Of a stretch of 64,000 nt of DNA, positions 47,209-61,600 are shown one piece after another (within the stretch, counting starts at the first letter, position 1; each line of letters begins with the position of its first letter). The notes beneath the pieces are model-generated. The model was not told where the DNA came from. It searched no databases and saw only the letters and a program-made list of their open reading frames with translations. The stretch spans positions 25,017,031 through 25,081,030 of the forward strand of contig OX155957.1 of the NCBI GenBank assembly GCA_944548615.1. The letters are read 5' to 3'. This DNA comes from Micropterix aruncella. Its lineage: Eukaryota > Arthropoda > Insecta > Lepidoptera > Micropterigidae. Position numbers and translations under genes: made by a program.

Positions 47209-48400
47209 AAATGTATTTTTAAATTATATATAAAATGATTATTGAAAAAAATACTGCAGTTTTACTTGAAAAATCGAGAATCGCCGCGAGAATTGACAGT
47301 TGAACACAGCTGTCATTTGAAATCTGTCAAATATCGTGCACGGCTGCTGTTTATTTGTCCCGCGATTAAATTGCGATTTATAATTATATCAGGTAATATC
47401 GCCGATATTTACTGACAATTAAATAATTAACGTGTCTACGATTATGTTTTTCGCATTAATATCGGGGTTTTCCGTTAAATCCTCAAGTTTTCTCAAGAAA
47501 TGCATTAGGTGAGATATTTTGGTGCAAACACTTTAGATTTTGACATTCCTAAATCTTTGGTTTATTGTAATATTCCTGGAAATCTGTTTCAGCTGGAGAA
47601 TGGAAAGCCCACTGCATGTGGTGAGTATCTATGATATGCATCAGGCATCATGGAATCTAAAAAGTTTTATCCCTTTTGTTCTCCAGATCCCAAACACTGC
47701 TTTACAAATTTATATTATGTTTATATACGTATTACATCATTACTTATTACTAAACAGCCAATTTCCTTTTCCAAAAGATTTATTTCATAGATAGGTCTTC
47801 GCTTATTCACTTAGGAGTTTTCATAGTTTTACATTCATTCATAAATCTGAAAATAATTTGCACTTGAAAATAGTTCAGAAGTAATTGGGACTGTGTTTGA
47901 ATATATAGGTAATAACATAATGTAATTTGTGAATTTCCTTTTTTAATTATTTTTTTTACACAAAATAGATACTCTCGTTGCCTTGACGCGTTTGAAAAAA
48001 GATGTTTCTGGTAACAATTTTATGTAATATTCAATTTGCTGGCAATTTTTTATTCAGCCAACCAAAAAACAAAGAAACGTGTCCGTTTCCAATGAAATTA
48101 TTTTCCCAATCTCCCGCCAATATTTTTTTTACCACTTTAGCCACTCTTGACCACTTTCCTCCAATGACCACGACGCGCCATTTTGAAACACACATTTATT
48201 TCGTCTAATTTTATTGATCAACTTGATAATGCGCTTAGAATTATTATTATTATTCTTTTTTTATTTAGTTGTGAAATCGCAGCCGTCTCGCTTATTTTCT
48301 TTTATTTTAAATGTTTGATTTGAAGGGAGGATGTCGTTTGACGGATTTTGGCGGGAAGTTGTGGGATAATGCAGCGTCTTTTTTTCTTATCGCATTTTAA
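47209..48400. other. spacer between Nup107 and KANSL1
   Basis: AT-rich, containing the Nup107 3' UTR (no clean AATAAA seen directly after the stop) and the two candidate small exons listed separately. Nothing else recognised. Confidence 0.5.
47444..47620 (+). CDS. candidate two-exon start of an unidentified gene
   Basis: Possible exon 47444-47508 (ATG TTT TTC GCA..., donor TTAG|gtgaga), intron, possible exon 47593-47620 (acceptor gtttcag, donor CATGTG|gtgagt). Joined they read MFFALISGFSVKSS, then KKCISWRMESPLHV, in frame. The peptide start is mitochondrial-presequence-like, but I do not recognise it and found no third exon. These could also be non-coding 5' exons of KANSL1, or chance sites. 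Confidence 0.25.
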
Positions 48401-48974
48401 TGTCACATTCGAATGACGCGTTTCGATAGGCGTCGCTGCGAAAATATAATTCTTCCGTTTTTCGCATTATTTAAATTTTGTTTTAACGTTTCGAAGTGCG
48501 ATTTCGGGATTTCGAAAAGATGGTTACATGGCAATATCCGTCAGTCTTTTCGCGAAGTCTGTGCGCGGACGACGCTGTGTGCGTTTTTTCGCGGTGAATT
48601 GTCGCAGTCGTTCGTTTTAGCAGTGGTTTTAGCGTGTTTTGGATTTGAGAGGGCGGTTGGACGCCATCGTCGCCCGCAATTTCGTCATAATCGCGGTGTT
48701 TTCCTAGTGATTTTCGGCGATTCTTTCGGAAGAGGTCGTTTCCTGCGTCGTGTTTTGTCGCCAGCGGGCTTGCGTAGCTTCAGTTCGTCGTCCGTCGCGC
48801 GGGTCGGTTCGGATCGGCCGAAAGTGCGGAAATGCCGCGGACGACGTCGAGTGGAAATTGAATCGTTTTCGCGGCGGCGGCTAGCGAGCGAGCGTCCGGG
48901 GACGTTCCGACGCGGATGGCCCGCGTCGCGCCGGCGAATTATGTAAGCGGAGGAGCCGGCTCGCGTCGTCGGGC
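48401..48974 (+). promoter_or_regulatory. KANSL1 5' UTR/promoter, CpG-rich
   Basis: Abrupt rise in GC and CpG content relative to 47209-48400, leading directly into the KANSL1 start. The 177-codon ORF here (48413-48946) has no recognisable domain and is best read as leader sequence. The transcription start is not resolved. Confidence 0.5.
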
Positions 48975-49624
48975 ATGGCCCCGGCGCTCGCCGACTCGGC
49001 CCGCTTCGCAGTCGCGGAGGCGCGCGGGGCGCCGGGGGCGCGCGGCGGCCTGAAGCGCGGCGACGACATGGAGCAGATCCTGGGCGAGCTGGCGCAGGCC
49101 GACCTGCTGCAGGCGATCAAGACGATGGAGGGCGGCGCGCTGGCGGACGCCATGTTCCCGCTGGGCGGCTTCGAGCCGGAGCGCGACGGCGCGGGCGACT
49201 TCCTGGCCGAGGCGGGCGGCGAGGGCGGCGAGGCGGGCGGCGAGCGCGCGGACGAGCGGCGCGCGGCGCTGGCGCGGCGGCTGGCCTTCCTGCGGCGGCG
49301 GCTGCGCATGCAGCAGGCGCGCGCGCTGGGCAAGCGCGCGGCCGAGACGGCGGGCGCGGCCTGGGCGCGCGCGGGCGCCGAGGCGGGCGGCGCGCGCCAG
49401 CTGCTGCGGCGGCTGGAGAGCGCGGCCATGGCGCCGGCGGCGGCCGCGGCCGCGGCGCCCCGCGCGGCGCCGCCGGGCCTGGAGCGCGCGGCCGCCTCGC
49501 TGCGCGCCCACCTGGCGCTGGTGGGCAGCCGGCTGGACTCGGACGCCACGGCCACCTCCTCGGGCGCGGAGAGCGACGACGAGCCCGTCGCCTACAACAA
49601 CCCCTACCAGCAGCCGTTGCCCCT
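48975..49624 (+). CDS. KANSL1: KANSL1 coding exon 1
   Basis: 650 bp, 216 codons plus 2 bases. The donor is TTGCCCCT|gtgagt. Extremely GC-rich, with Ala/Arg/Gly-biased codons. It contains [20 protein letters not shown], the coiled coil, a poly-Ala run, and ends [20 protein letters not shown]. Long ORFs in the opposite strand (48881-49673) are composition artefacts. Confidence 0.9.
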
Positions 49625-52600
49625 GTGAGTGCCTCCTACTTTCGACGCCCCGAGTCGCGTCGGGACGTCGCACCGCCTACGCGCAGACGAGCGCGATAGG
49701 CTTATGCGCGGGCTTTGCCACTTTTTCCATAGATGAATAATCTATACGCTCACCCGCTCGGGGAACTATGGCAAATCTATATAATAATGCACCGAATCTG
49801 TCTAGCTATAGTGTTTTCAAATCTGTTGAGAATGTTTGTAAACAAACCTGGGTACTTTTTGTACCTGCGTGACCGTGTACGATCTCTCGAGGAGAAGGAC
49901 GGAAGTCGATCTGGAGGTTGTCGATAAACTAAGGTCCGTTGCATCATCGTCGGGATGGTGTCATATTCGATTGCATACAATTGCATCATTGTCGGGACGC
50001 AACTCCGAAACAATGTACCGACTCGACCGTCGCTTGTTCTTTTTATTGGAGCGAAGATTTTCAAGTCAAGGTTCGGTCCTTATTATGCGACTTAAAGCCG
50101 GCGGAAAGTAATGCGGCTCAGCGATTGGTTCTCGGACCAGCGCTCTTCCCGCTCTACATATACGACCTGGAATCTGCTATCCTCTCGACTACAGAACTCT
50201 ACTGATGACACAAAATTCTTTGGCAGCCCTCTTTCGCATAGCGAATTGCGGAGCAACGTCTACTAAATCGAGGCACGGACAGATCATTGGCTCGAGCTAA
50301 ATAGAAAAAAATGTACTGTAATGCCTATTAGGCGACACAACCCTCTCGCAGGAGATAAACTAGATGGAGCAGAATTGTACAGTCGCTGTAGGACTTAGGA
50401 GTCATAGAAGTAGTGATCTTGAGTGGAATAAGGGCATAACTGCTATTGTGAAAAGAGCCGTGTCGCCTATCTCATTCGAAAGACCTTTATAGATCCTGCT
50501 GAATTTGAACGATGGCCTGGGTTATGTTGACTTTTAAGAGCGTTGGTCGATTGCGACATATTGGCATAGACCTACGACTTCGAAAACCCCACAAAAAAAA
50601 AAACAGCGAGATCAAATTGCACGATTTTGGTGGCCAATTCACGTCACCTCCGCGAGAGGTAACCATGCACTAACAAATGGTCATTTCGATAATAAAGTTT
50701 TAAAAAAGCTGCTCAATAGTGTAACTTGCCATTGTTATTTGGTATCAGTGACTGAATAATAAACAACAGAATTGACAGACGCCACCACAGACTGTCAACA
50801 TCAACCCACTCTTATTGGAAAAACCCGTTACTAGAATGCCTGAGCTCATTCTGCTAGTCTATACGATCTATTCCACCACTACGACTACTAAGCAATTTAA
50901 TGAATGGCGATTAGCTCGGGTTTGCCTACGGCAAAATGTATATAAATTTATTTTTACATTTACATTTACATAGAGCGGGGTTTACTATAGAGCTATAGCA
51001 TTACTATAGAGCGGATTACTATAGAGCGGCGCACATTTACATTTATATTTACATGTATATAAATTTATATACATTTTGTATACATTTTGCCATAGGCATC
51101 CATTATTGGACGCCTCACATGTGAGGGGTCAAGGCGATTGTGGTGTAGTTTTTGCCCGTGCAGTGCAGTATCACCTTTAAGCAATCAGAATCAGCCAGGA
51201 CATCATGAAGTGTTGCAGGGGAAGCGATGCCGATGAGCGGTTCACGCTTTTCTACGGGAGTAGGTTTGAGCCAGCCGGAGACAATTCTCCCAGCATCATA
51301 GCAGTATTGACCATTTTTGCGTATGTTGATCCACTCCACACTGGAGTGGCATATTCCACTGCGGAAATGCATAGGCCCAGAGCTGATGTTCTGAGTATAG
51401 CTGGGTTGGCTCCGTATGTACTCCCAGTTAGTTTCCTAATGATTCTATTTCCGTAACACACATTGTATTTCATGTTGTGGCAATGGGCTTAAGTTAGAGA
51501 ACGGTCGAGGGTCACTTTCAGGTATTTGGGTGCTTCAAGTGCTGTAGGTTTACTCCATTCCATCTTACCATGCGTTTTCTGTTCGGATGCATTATCTAGA
51601 CCCTAGTAACCATGCTCGCTCACTGGGGATGTTTAGAAAATAATTATCACTATGTGGTCAGGATTCTTGCCTGGACAGAGCAGTGGCTGTTTACCTTGAA
51701 TGCGGAGAAATGTGTTGTGCTACCCATTAGCAAAACAATACAAACAACTTATTCACTGAATAATGTTTCGTTAAAGCAAGTTACGGTCAGAAAGATCTTG
51801 GAGTGATTAAAATGGGAATACTTTTTTCGGTAAGCTTTTCAAAATTTATCTCCAGCACAGGCTGTGGAGATTTAAGACCTTTGTTCGACCACTGTTGGAG
51901 TATAGATTTAAATATGGAACATACTCTCAAAAAGATATTGACATGCTTGCGGGAGTTCAGCACCGTTTCACAAAAAATCCATAAGGGCTGCAAACTATGA
52001 AATACGAGAACTATTTCATTTGATCCCCGAAAACTCTTTTGTGAACTATGTTGTGAATGACTGGATTGGACTGCCGCAAGAATTTATCAATAATAACATT
52101 GATTACGTAAACAAGTTCTAGCACAATGACAGTTTTAAACAGACTGGACAACTTGGGTTGTCGACTACAGCGGGCGAGCCCGTCACCACAGGAAGTTTTA
52201 ACGATTGGTCGTTCTATCTCCCTGCAGTGAGCGTAGAAGACTTGGGACAAAACAATCCACCATCTAGCTACGCCACAACCCGTAAGAGACCAAGGCCTTA
52301 ACCGCGAGATAGCCAGTAATGTTACCTGGCGGGCCGACACTCGCGCCCTTACTTCCAATTGTGACCAGATTTCTCCGGTCTCTCGATTGGTTCCAGCATG
52401 GGCCCATTAGCTCCCATGCTGACTGCCCAAACAGACTAATAGGCCCATGATGGGTTGGCCACGAAGTCCCATGTGTTCAGGGTCGGTCACACTCACGGGT
52501 CAACACCCATCCGACGGCCTCCACGCACGGGGTGCGAACCTGGGTAGGACTCTGGCCTTGGTCAGTTTCCCCTGGGAATCAAACCTCTGGCGCTCCTGGA

Positions 52601-55600
52601 CGGTCTGCGCACCGTGCGGCGCAAGCCAATCGATTGTGCACTCTGACTAACAGTCGGGGGAGTCTGGAAGCTGTATTGTTTCCTATAGAGCGGGGGTGGT
52701 TGCGTACCTTACGGCGACTGCTCTTGAAATGACCATTGGCCATCCGATCCTGGGTAAGAGGCGGGCAAAGGACGCCATGGTCCGCGATAGATTCGGTATA
52801 CACCGTTTCACCGCTTTGTAAGGGTGAGGATTGCGCAAGCGACCTCGAACTCGGAACCAATCGAGAGACCGGAGAAATCTGGTCACAATTGGAAGTTAGG
52901 GCGCGAGTGTCGGGCCTGCCAGGTAACATAACTGGCTATCTCGCGGTAAGGCGTTATTCTCTAACGGGTTGTGGCGTAGCTAGACGGTGGATTGTTTTTG
53001 TCCTAAGTCTTCTACGCTCACTCTAGGGAGATAGAACGACTAATCGTTAAAACTCCCTGTGGTGACGGGCTCGCCCGTTGTAGTCGACAACCCAAGTTGC
53101 CCAAACAGACTGGACAGGTATGGGTATAGGCACATCAGGAAATTGCTTTATGTCCATAAACATTAATAATAATAATTAGTAATGCCACAAATAGTGATTT
53201 GGCCGAATACCGAATATTCGGCCACGCTATCGGCCGAAGCGCCGAATGTTCGGCGTAAGATGTGTGCGTGGCGTGCATAACTGCGCATGACAGGTTATGA
53301 CCTGTCTCATTGGTTGCCACTTTTCTTGACCGTAAACTAGTTTCCTGTGATTGGTTCAAACGGAAAGAGCAAAGCAAAAAAATCTTTTAGAAGCTCTGAA
53401 AATGAGCTGTGATAAGTCTAGTAGTATTCAATCTGATGGTGATTCTTTTCCAGTTCGTAGGAAAAGAAAAATTTATAAAAATGATTAAATGATTGAAATA
53501 CACGACAGTTTCTGGAACTGTTTTGAGGAAGTCGCTACAGATAATATGTAAAATGATGAGAGTGTGGAGAAAAGTTCTACTGCACATTTTTGATTTTTAT
53601 TTAAAAACTGTTCACCTAGATCGGACGGTAGACCCTTACAAGTGGTAGTCAGCGAACTTAAAGCAATATCCGAGCCTGACAAAATACGCAACGATTTATC
53701 TGTCATCTCCTGGCAGTAGTGTTTATAGTGAGAGAATATTTTCAGAAGCAGGAATTGTTTGCTAGAAAAACGCAATCGTTTACAACCAACCAATGCTGAA
53801 AAAAATGTTTTCATTCATCATAACCTACCACTAATAGATATAATTTGTGATTAAAATAGATACATTTTTGAGGACGTTTTTTTTCATGGTATTCTATCGG
53901 CATAGTATATACATTTAGGCATATTTTAGTTATATTAAAAAAAAAAAAATCTCAACTCCAATGTCTTTGTGGTATTTGAGTTTTATATATTTCAATTATT
54001 AGGTCTAACAATAAATATCTGTTAACTAATATTATTATTTATCTCTTTATTATTGTTATTGCTATTTATTTTTTATTGCACAAAATAAAATAAAAAATAT
54101 AGCAAAAGAAAATACAGCACAAATCGAAAGCCAAACAACTGATGTCCGATTGCAGTGCGTGAGTCTATTGCAGCCCTTCTGTCCGCTTTGTATCATATAC
54201 CCGTTCTACTTGTTGGCTAATGTTGGGCCATATTGTTAAAGTGGAAGCGAGTTGGCACCACTATCACTTGTTAAAAATGTATAGCAGAGAGCGAGAAAGA
54301 CGTAGGCAACGGTGCATATGTTTGTAGACCGGGCATGTCGCGACTCGCCAAGTAAAAGCAATCACTATCGCGTTTGTCATCTATTGTATTTTATAACTTC
54401 ATACACACAACGAATTGAGAAGAGCTTTCATGTAATTAATTATTATTATTATTAATAATAATAATAAATAGGCTAGCAGCTTTAGCTGATGCGCCTATAT
54501 CACAACACTTATTTTTTAGTAACAGTTTTTGTTATTGTTTTTGTTTTATGTTTTATATGATCGTCCAGTTTGTTCTTGAAAGCATTTATGGAGACAGCAT
54601 TTACAACTTCACTGGGTAGATTGTTCCAAGATTCTACCACTCTATTGGTGAGAAAGTGCCGGCGAGGGTTCTGCTTGAACTTATTGTGGTACAGCTTTTT
54701 AGAGTGTCCTCTCAGGTTTGTAGTATTAGCAAGGAAGAACATATCTTGCAGCCTGGGAACGCTGTAGAAGGCGTTCAGAATCTTAAAAGTCTCAATGAGA
54801 TCTCCCCGTTCCCTTCGCTCTTGTAGAGTGCTCAGGCCAAGCTCATCCAGCCGGGTTTCGTAGCTTTTATTTCTCAGCGCATTTGGCATTTTTGTAGCTC
54901 TACGTTGTACTCGTTCCAGCAGGTCAATATCCTTCTTGAAGTAGGGATTCCAGATCTGGTATGCATACTCCAGCATAGGTCGGACATATGTTTTATAAAT
55001 CTTTAGGAAAAGCTCAGGGGTTATATGTGAGAAAGCTTTATTTATTGTATACAGCAATGAGTTCGCTCTCTTCACCATAGTTATGATGTGTGCCTCCCAT
55101 TTTAAATCTTCTGCGATTATGACACCCAAATCCCTGTGTGTCTTCACACTGATTAAAGCATTTCCCTGAATAATGTATGTTTTCCTTGGGTTTTCTTTTC
55201 CTATATGAAGGACGGTGCACTTATCCACGTTGAGTGACATTAACCAGTCTTGCGTCCATGCGGTAATGCGGTCAAGATCATCCTGTAGGTCAGGGTGCTG
55301 CGTGAGTGGGTTCCCAATAATTTTAGCGTCGTCGGCAAACAGGGAGTACATCATCTGTAGGATTGTTCGAAAGTCCGTTAGGTAGATACCGAAGACAATC
55401 GGGCCGATGACCGACCCTTGGGGGACTCCGCTGTGGACAGGTCTATTTTCGGAAAGGTCATCACCTACTCTCACTCTAAGTTTTCTATTGATAAGGAAGT
55501 CAGAGAGCCAGGTGTGGAGTTTTCCTCTTATTCCAAAATGTCCCAACTTCAGCAAGAGTCTTCTTATGGGCACCCGGTTGAAGGCTTTTTCGTAGTCTAG

Positions 55601-58600
55601 GTAGACAACATCGGTAGGCTGTCGTTGATCCCATTCTGTGGTCCAATGATTAACACAGGTGAGTAGATTAGTAACGGCGGACCTCCCAGGCACAAAACCG
55701 TGTTGTTCATCCAAAATTATTTGCTCGTTTTTGAGGAAGTTCTTTAGAGAGTTAGCAATAATTTTCTCCATAGTCTTGCAAACAATGCTGGTTAGGCTTA
55801 TCGGTCGGTAGTTAATAGCTGAGAACTTGCTGCCCTTTTTGTACACTGGTGTAACTATGGCTTGTTTCCAGTCGCTCGGCAGCTGTCCGTCTTCGAAAGA
55901 TTTGTTCATTATTCGTGCTAAGAGACTGCTGATAGACGGGGAGCATTTCTTCAAAAGAACAGCTGGGATTTCATCAAACCCCATTGCAGTTTCATCTTTA
56001 AACGTATTTAAAGCTTCCGCTACAGATGCTGGCGTGAATACTATATCTGTCAGGGAGTTCTCAACTCTAGGTACACTTACAGTTGGGAGAGGTCCATCTG
56101 GTTCTCGGACATAGGTATTCTCAAATTGGTCGACAAAGACATCAGCCACAGCTTTGCTGCCTGTTACAAGATTGCCATTATGCTTTAGTGCTAGTGGGAC
56201 TCCAACCTTTGTAGATATTTGTTTGCGTATGTAGCTGTAGAAAGATTTGGACCCAGAGTCTATAATACCCGACTCGTAGTTACATCTTGCCTGTCTTGTC
56301 ATATTTACAATGATATTGTTAACATTTCTATATATTGCGTAGTTATTTTTATTTTTGTTTAATTGATAAATTTTCCACACTTTTTTCTTTTCATTAATTA
56401 AAGCCAGAATATCCTTGTTTATCCAGGGTTTATTTTTAAAGCCAGGTCTGTGTTGCTTGAAAGGTATGTGTAGTTTCACAGCATAGTCTATTCTATATTT
56501 AAAATCTTGCCACAAATCTTCAACATTATTATGTTGGTTTGCACTCACGTACTGGTTGAGTGCGTGTTCAACGGCGGAGTTTATTATAATACATAAAAAG
56601 ATCTTTCATTTAACAGGGTTCATTCTTATTGGAGGGTGGGTCCAAAGAGTGGCAATCTCCTTTGGTATTGAATATGAAACATTATTACAAAGCATTCCTT
56701 CTTACTGTTGATTATAATAATAAGAATATAAAATGACTGATTAAATCTTATTGTTGTATATATCGTAAATTTGACACAGAATATTTCTTGTGCTCATGGG
56801 TGTTGCAAATTGTACTCATGGGCACAGTATACCAGGCAGTAGCTTTTCTTTGAACAAAATTGAAATCAAAGCGAAAACGTCACGAGTCGTAAGGGTTCGG
56901 ATATGGCTGTCAGATGTCTCACTACTCGGCCCATGCAGATATACAAAGTTCGAAAATGTCGCCAGCCTTTACCTGCATGTAATGCTAAGCAAAGGCATTT
57001 GTTGGGACGTACCCCTCTGCCCACATTCCTCGCATCCTCTTCCCGCAATGCCCTGTAGCTCGTGGGTTAAACTACTGGTTGGTATACTGTGCCATGGGTG
57101 TTGCTATGTGGTGGACTGCGAAAATCGTTACATGTTTTCAAAGTCAAGCTACAGTATTTATTTTTACGGGCTTAATATGCATTTTTTATTTTATCTTGTA
57201 GGAAACTTAGTTGGCTTCATTCAAATGTAAATCTTGACACAAACTTGAACGTTTGCAAAATGTATGCATACGATTCATCTTCGGTCTACGTAAGTATGAC
57301 CACGTGTCCGACTATAGGGCACAGTTAAAGTGGTTGCCAATACGCCAAAGAAGAAATTTTCATATACTGGCTCTCCTATATCGTGTACTCACCCAACTAA
57401 CACCATCCTATCTCCAGGAGCTTTTTGAACCACTAAGTTCCCACGGTCTCGTACTTCGGTCAGCCTCTGACAGTTTATTAAAAATTCCGAGTCATAATAG
57501 TGATTTCTATTCCTATTCTTTCTGTGTCCATGGTGCAACGATCTCCCAGCAAATATACGAAACTTGCCTTCTTTACCATCGTTTAAGACTCACCTTAAGG
57601 ATTACTACCTTTCTAAGAAGTAACCAGTTCTTCCCTATCTCTCCTGTTCCTCCCCCAATTTCCTCTCCTCGGGCACTATTAGTCTTAAATTCTTCCACTT
57701 GTCTGTATGTCATCTTTTGTAAAAATCTTTATTTTCACAATGCACGCATGTACCACTATGTTTAGGTTAGCTGTAAGACATTGCCATGTGGCAATAAGCT
57801 CGCCTTTTTTGTATACTTTTTAAGTGCAAATAAAGAGTTTATTATTATTATTATTTTAATCAGATGTGAAGAAGCTAACCTGTGACCGTTAGACATATCT
57901 GCAAACATCAAATGAAATTGCGGTATTTGCTTGTCATAAAACTCCATGTAATTTTGATTAGGTTGTATTCAGCTTACCGGCGTAATAAATGAAACTAGCA
58001 TTATATATTTCATAAAAGCTATATTCATTTTATTCACACTTGGTAGAAAATACTTAAACATCTGTATTGTTTTAGTAACTATGTAAGTGACTGGTTTAGG
58101 TATATTACTTATTACATAAACATGAAATTTCTATAAATAGGTAGACAAACAAACAAATTAGATGGTTGATTGACGAAATCTAAATAAACTATAATGTTCA
58201 TCTCGCTGATAAGATAATACTGCACACCGCCGCAGACCAAAATATGCAATTTACCACAGCGCAAAGCGAAATGCCTATGGAACGTATGGAACGGCGTTCT
58301 TTGGCTCATTAGCACTGTCGACTAGTCGACGGTGATTGAGATTGCACTGTCGACTGGTCGCCAGCGACAGTCTCTCGGTTAAAACTTAGGCAACTAGGCT
58401 GAGGAGAAGTAAAAATCAATATGAAGGGTCAGGGGGGAAAATGATAATGTCAGTTTGACTTTTAAGATGAGATACTTTTAAATTTATACCCTGAGATATA
58501 GGGTATAAATTTAACCCGTTGAGTATGAGTCAACCAAATCTGGTCGCGAAACAATTATCCGTTGAGTACGAGTCGACCAAATCTGGTCGCGCTTTTTTTT

Positions 58601-61600
58601 CACTTCTTTGACGTTCTCATATTTATTCATAATTATCTAATTGTCTTACAAAATGATATTTCAATATTCTATATTCGAAATTTCAATGCAATCATTGTGC
58701 AGTTGTTCTTTTTATGATTGGTGTAGTAGTTTCGTAGTTATAGTACTTTAAGTCGATGTCGCCGAAAATCCTGCAAAAGAGACAGATGCATCCATGAAAA
58801 TACCCATTTACTCCAAGGGTTAAGTAAAATGTTTTTTTTAAGAAACTCAACTATATTTGAATTACAGACAAAATATATTTAGTTCTAACTCAAACAAACC
58901 CTTGCCAAAAAGTCATTTTAAGTTAGTAAACTTTAAAATTGAATTAACAAAGTTTAAAAAAAATATGACATTGATCGTTCTTACCTTCATATGTTATAAT
59001 TATAATTATTATTTTCTATTTTACTTGCAATTTGTGACGATTACAAGTTCATATACATAGTTGTCGGTTCCTATGGAAAGCATTATTTTTAATCCTTTTT
59101 GTCCGATCTACCCTTAAGTTGCTCGTCGCGCAAATGCTCCTATCTAAATTCGTGGTCTTATTAGTTGCGGCAAACTGCCAGTCGCTTTGTCGCCACTACA
59201 GCCGCTTTGACACAGTCAGAGTACACTGTCAGTTAGAGTACACAGAGTACACTGTCTAGCTATCTGTTTCTGCAAGTTGCTGAAGACATAGTAATAAAAG
59301 AGTTGGAAATTCACTACAACCAAAAACAAGAAGCTACATAAGAGAAGAATTTGGTCCCGTAAATGGATTTTAAAGCGTAAAAAGCCGCATTCTGCATCTG
59401 ATAATTTCCTCTGTGAAATGCAAATCAAAGATAAGGATACGTATAGGAATCATTTCAGACTCAACAATGATTATGTTATCTGTTAAAAACATCAATTTTG
59501 GCTACATCGATATCTATAAAACATCAATTTTGGCTACAAAAATAACAGTAATCAAACGGCAAAACCTTAACCTTATACTTATTTGATTTGGTCACCCAAC
59601 TGGGACTAGCCCATTGTCGGGTGGACAGGGCTGTAATAGTACACAAAATTATTAAACGTAGTAAAATGCTCATAAAACTAAATTTCCTCAAAATTAGGTC
59701 CTAAAAAAATAATTGACAATTACAATATTAAAATCGACATTAAAATTGAACATAAAAGACACGAGATAAAATCTGTTTTTGTTTCATTTATAAATAAAAC
59801 CTTTTATCGATCCTTAACACTTAACGTAACTTTTAACTCTCAGTATGTGTTACAAAATATTCTCTAACTCGCGACTCTAGTACTGAGGGCTTGATCGACT
59901 TTCATACAGTTTGTTTAGAAATCTCCTACTCAGTTCGTTATTCGCGTTGTACCAGCGTGTAGCTTAGTCTTTTATCTATACATACATATGCAATTCATTA
60001 TCGTGAATTCATAGCGTGAACAAAAAATAGCGTGAATTCATAGCGTAAACAATAAAAACGAAAGTATTGAGAGTCTGCAAAGTTTGTGCAGACATTGAAA
60101 AGAAGCAAACTGGCAAACGAGGATACGAGGAGACAGTCTACTATTGCCCAGATTGCAACGTACCACCACTATGCTACTGTTTAGCTGCTGCTACTACTAC
60201 GTACCACTATGTTTCAAAAATTTCCACACAAAAAAGAATTATTGTCAATGATTACGTATGATTACTTCATGTACAACTTTTTTTTTCTTCGCAAAGATGA
60301 CCTTTTTTAAATAAATAATTTCATATCTTATAATATATCTAAATTGTTTCTATATCTAATCAGGTTTTTTTTTATAGCCATTTTTTTTATAGCAATAATG
60401 CCAAAAAACGCCCGCAGGCATTGTAACAAGCGCTATAAAAATCGGCGACTGTTAAAGTGTAATGGATTTTTTCCGTTAACTTATTGGTAAATCGAAAATA
60501 TGTAGTGTAAAATGTATAATTTTCTTCTTTCCAGATCGCAGCGAGCCCTATGGAGGTGGGCTAAAGAACGCGCCTCTATAGCATCGAAATGGAGTTGGCT
60601 GCAAATCCAAATACATGAATTAGAATATAAAATACAGCAACACACTGAATTGCATAAACAGGTATGCATTATTTTGATTTTAACGTTTCTCTAAGCTAGC
60701 GAATTTTAGCTTTATTTTGGTTTAACATTTCTTAAAGCCAGCGAATGTCAATCTTATTTTGGTGTGTAACTACTAAAGTATTGAATAAGATTTAAAAGGC
60801 TAGAAATAACGGCACTTTTATTTTGTTTAAATTTAAAAAGTACTTTCGAAATTTAAACAAAAGGATTGAAATGTTGTTTTTTTTTATATTTCCCTTTTAT
60901 TAGTATTTTTAAATACTTCATCGCATTGTAAATTTCTCTATATAATATCCACTTCTTTTAGATTTATTGTTTTTTTTACTGAATATAATCAATTTATATT
61001 GACGAAAACGATGCAGGGCAAGTGGTTTAATGCCAGTGAACTAAAATCTGTTAAGAAATGAGCCAGTTTAGTGTTATATAATTGTGTTTAAATAAAACAA
61101 GATAAGAATATTTTCGAAATTTTATTCATTAGTTTTAAAATGTATTTTTTGATAAAGGGGAACAGTTTCCAGGGGTTGATGGGATTTCTGCTATATTTAC
61201 CAAAAAATTTGGTTACACAGAAATATGCATTGTAATATTCTGAAAAAAAAAATATGAGCAAACTAATGAATTCACGATAAGCGGTAGTTATGAAGCGAAA
61301 TATTATATTCGCAGTAAAATAATGTGAATTTTTAAAGGGAAATCCTAAATTTGGCAAAGAGTATAGGAGATTTTGCAATAATTATTAATCGGAGTTTATT
61401 ACAATGTCACTATAATGTCTAAGACTTTATGTTATATCGGGCCCAATGCTTCGAATCTTCATATTGTTTCATATAAAGAAAATAATCAAGTAGATTAAAA
61501 GGAGTCGGAGGATCGATTTGTTGTAATTAGTCACAGAGAAGCGACGAACGATGCATTGAAATATTTTATAAATACTGCGGTCATCCTATTTTAGGACTTA

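Noticed and set aside
48413..48946. 177-codon plus-strand ORF upstream of KANSL1
   Set aside because: Arg/Ser-rich without domains and directly abutting the KANSL1 start; better explained as CpG-rich leader/promoter sequence.
48881..49673. Long antisense ORFs (224 and 244 codons) over KANSL1 exon 1
   Set aside because: The sequence is extremely GC-rich, so stops are rare in every frame; the sense frame matches KANSL1 and the antisense ones match nothing.
54509..56548. The possibility that the 679-codon RT ORF is a complete active LINE
   Set aside because: The apurinic-like endonuclease region is absent and the 5' end is truncated near 56578.
58317..58330. Perfect palindrome gtcgactagtcgac as a regulatory site
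   Set aside because: A 14-bp palindrome alone in AT-rich intron is not enough to call a function.
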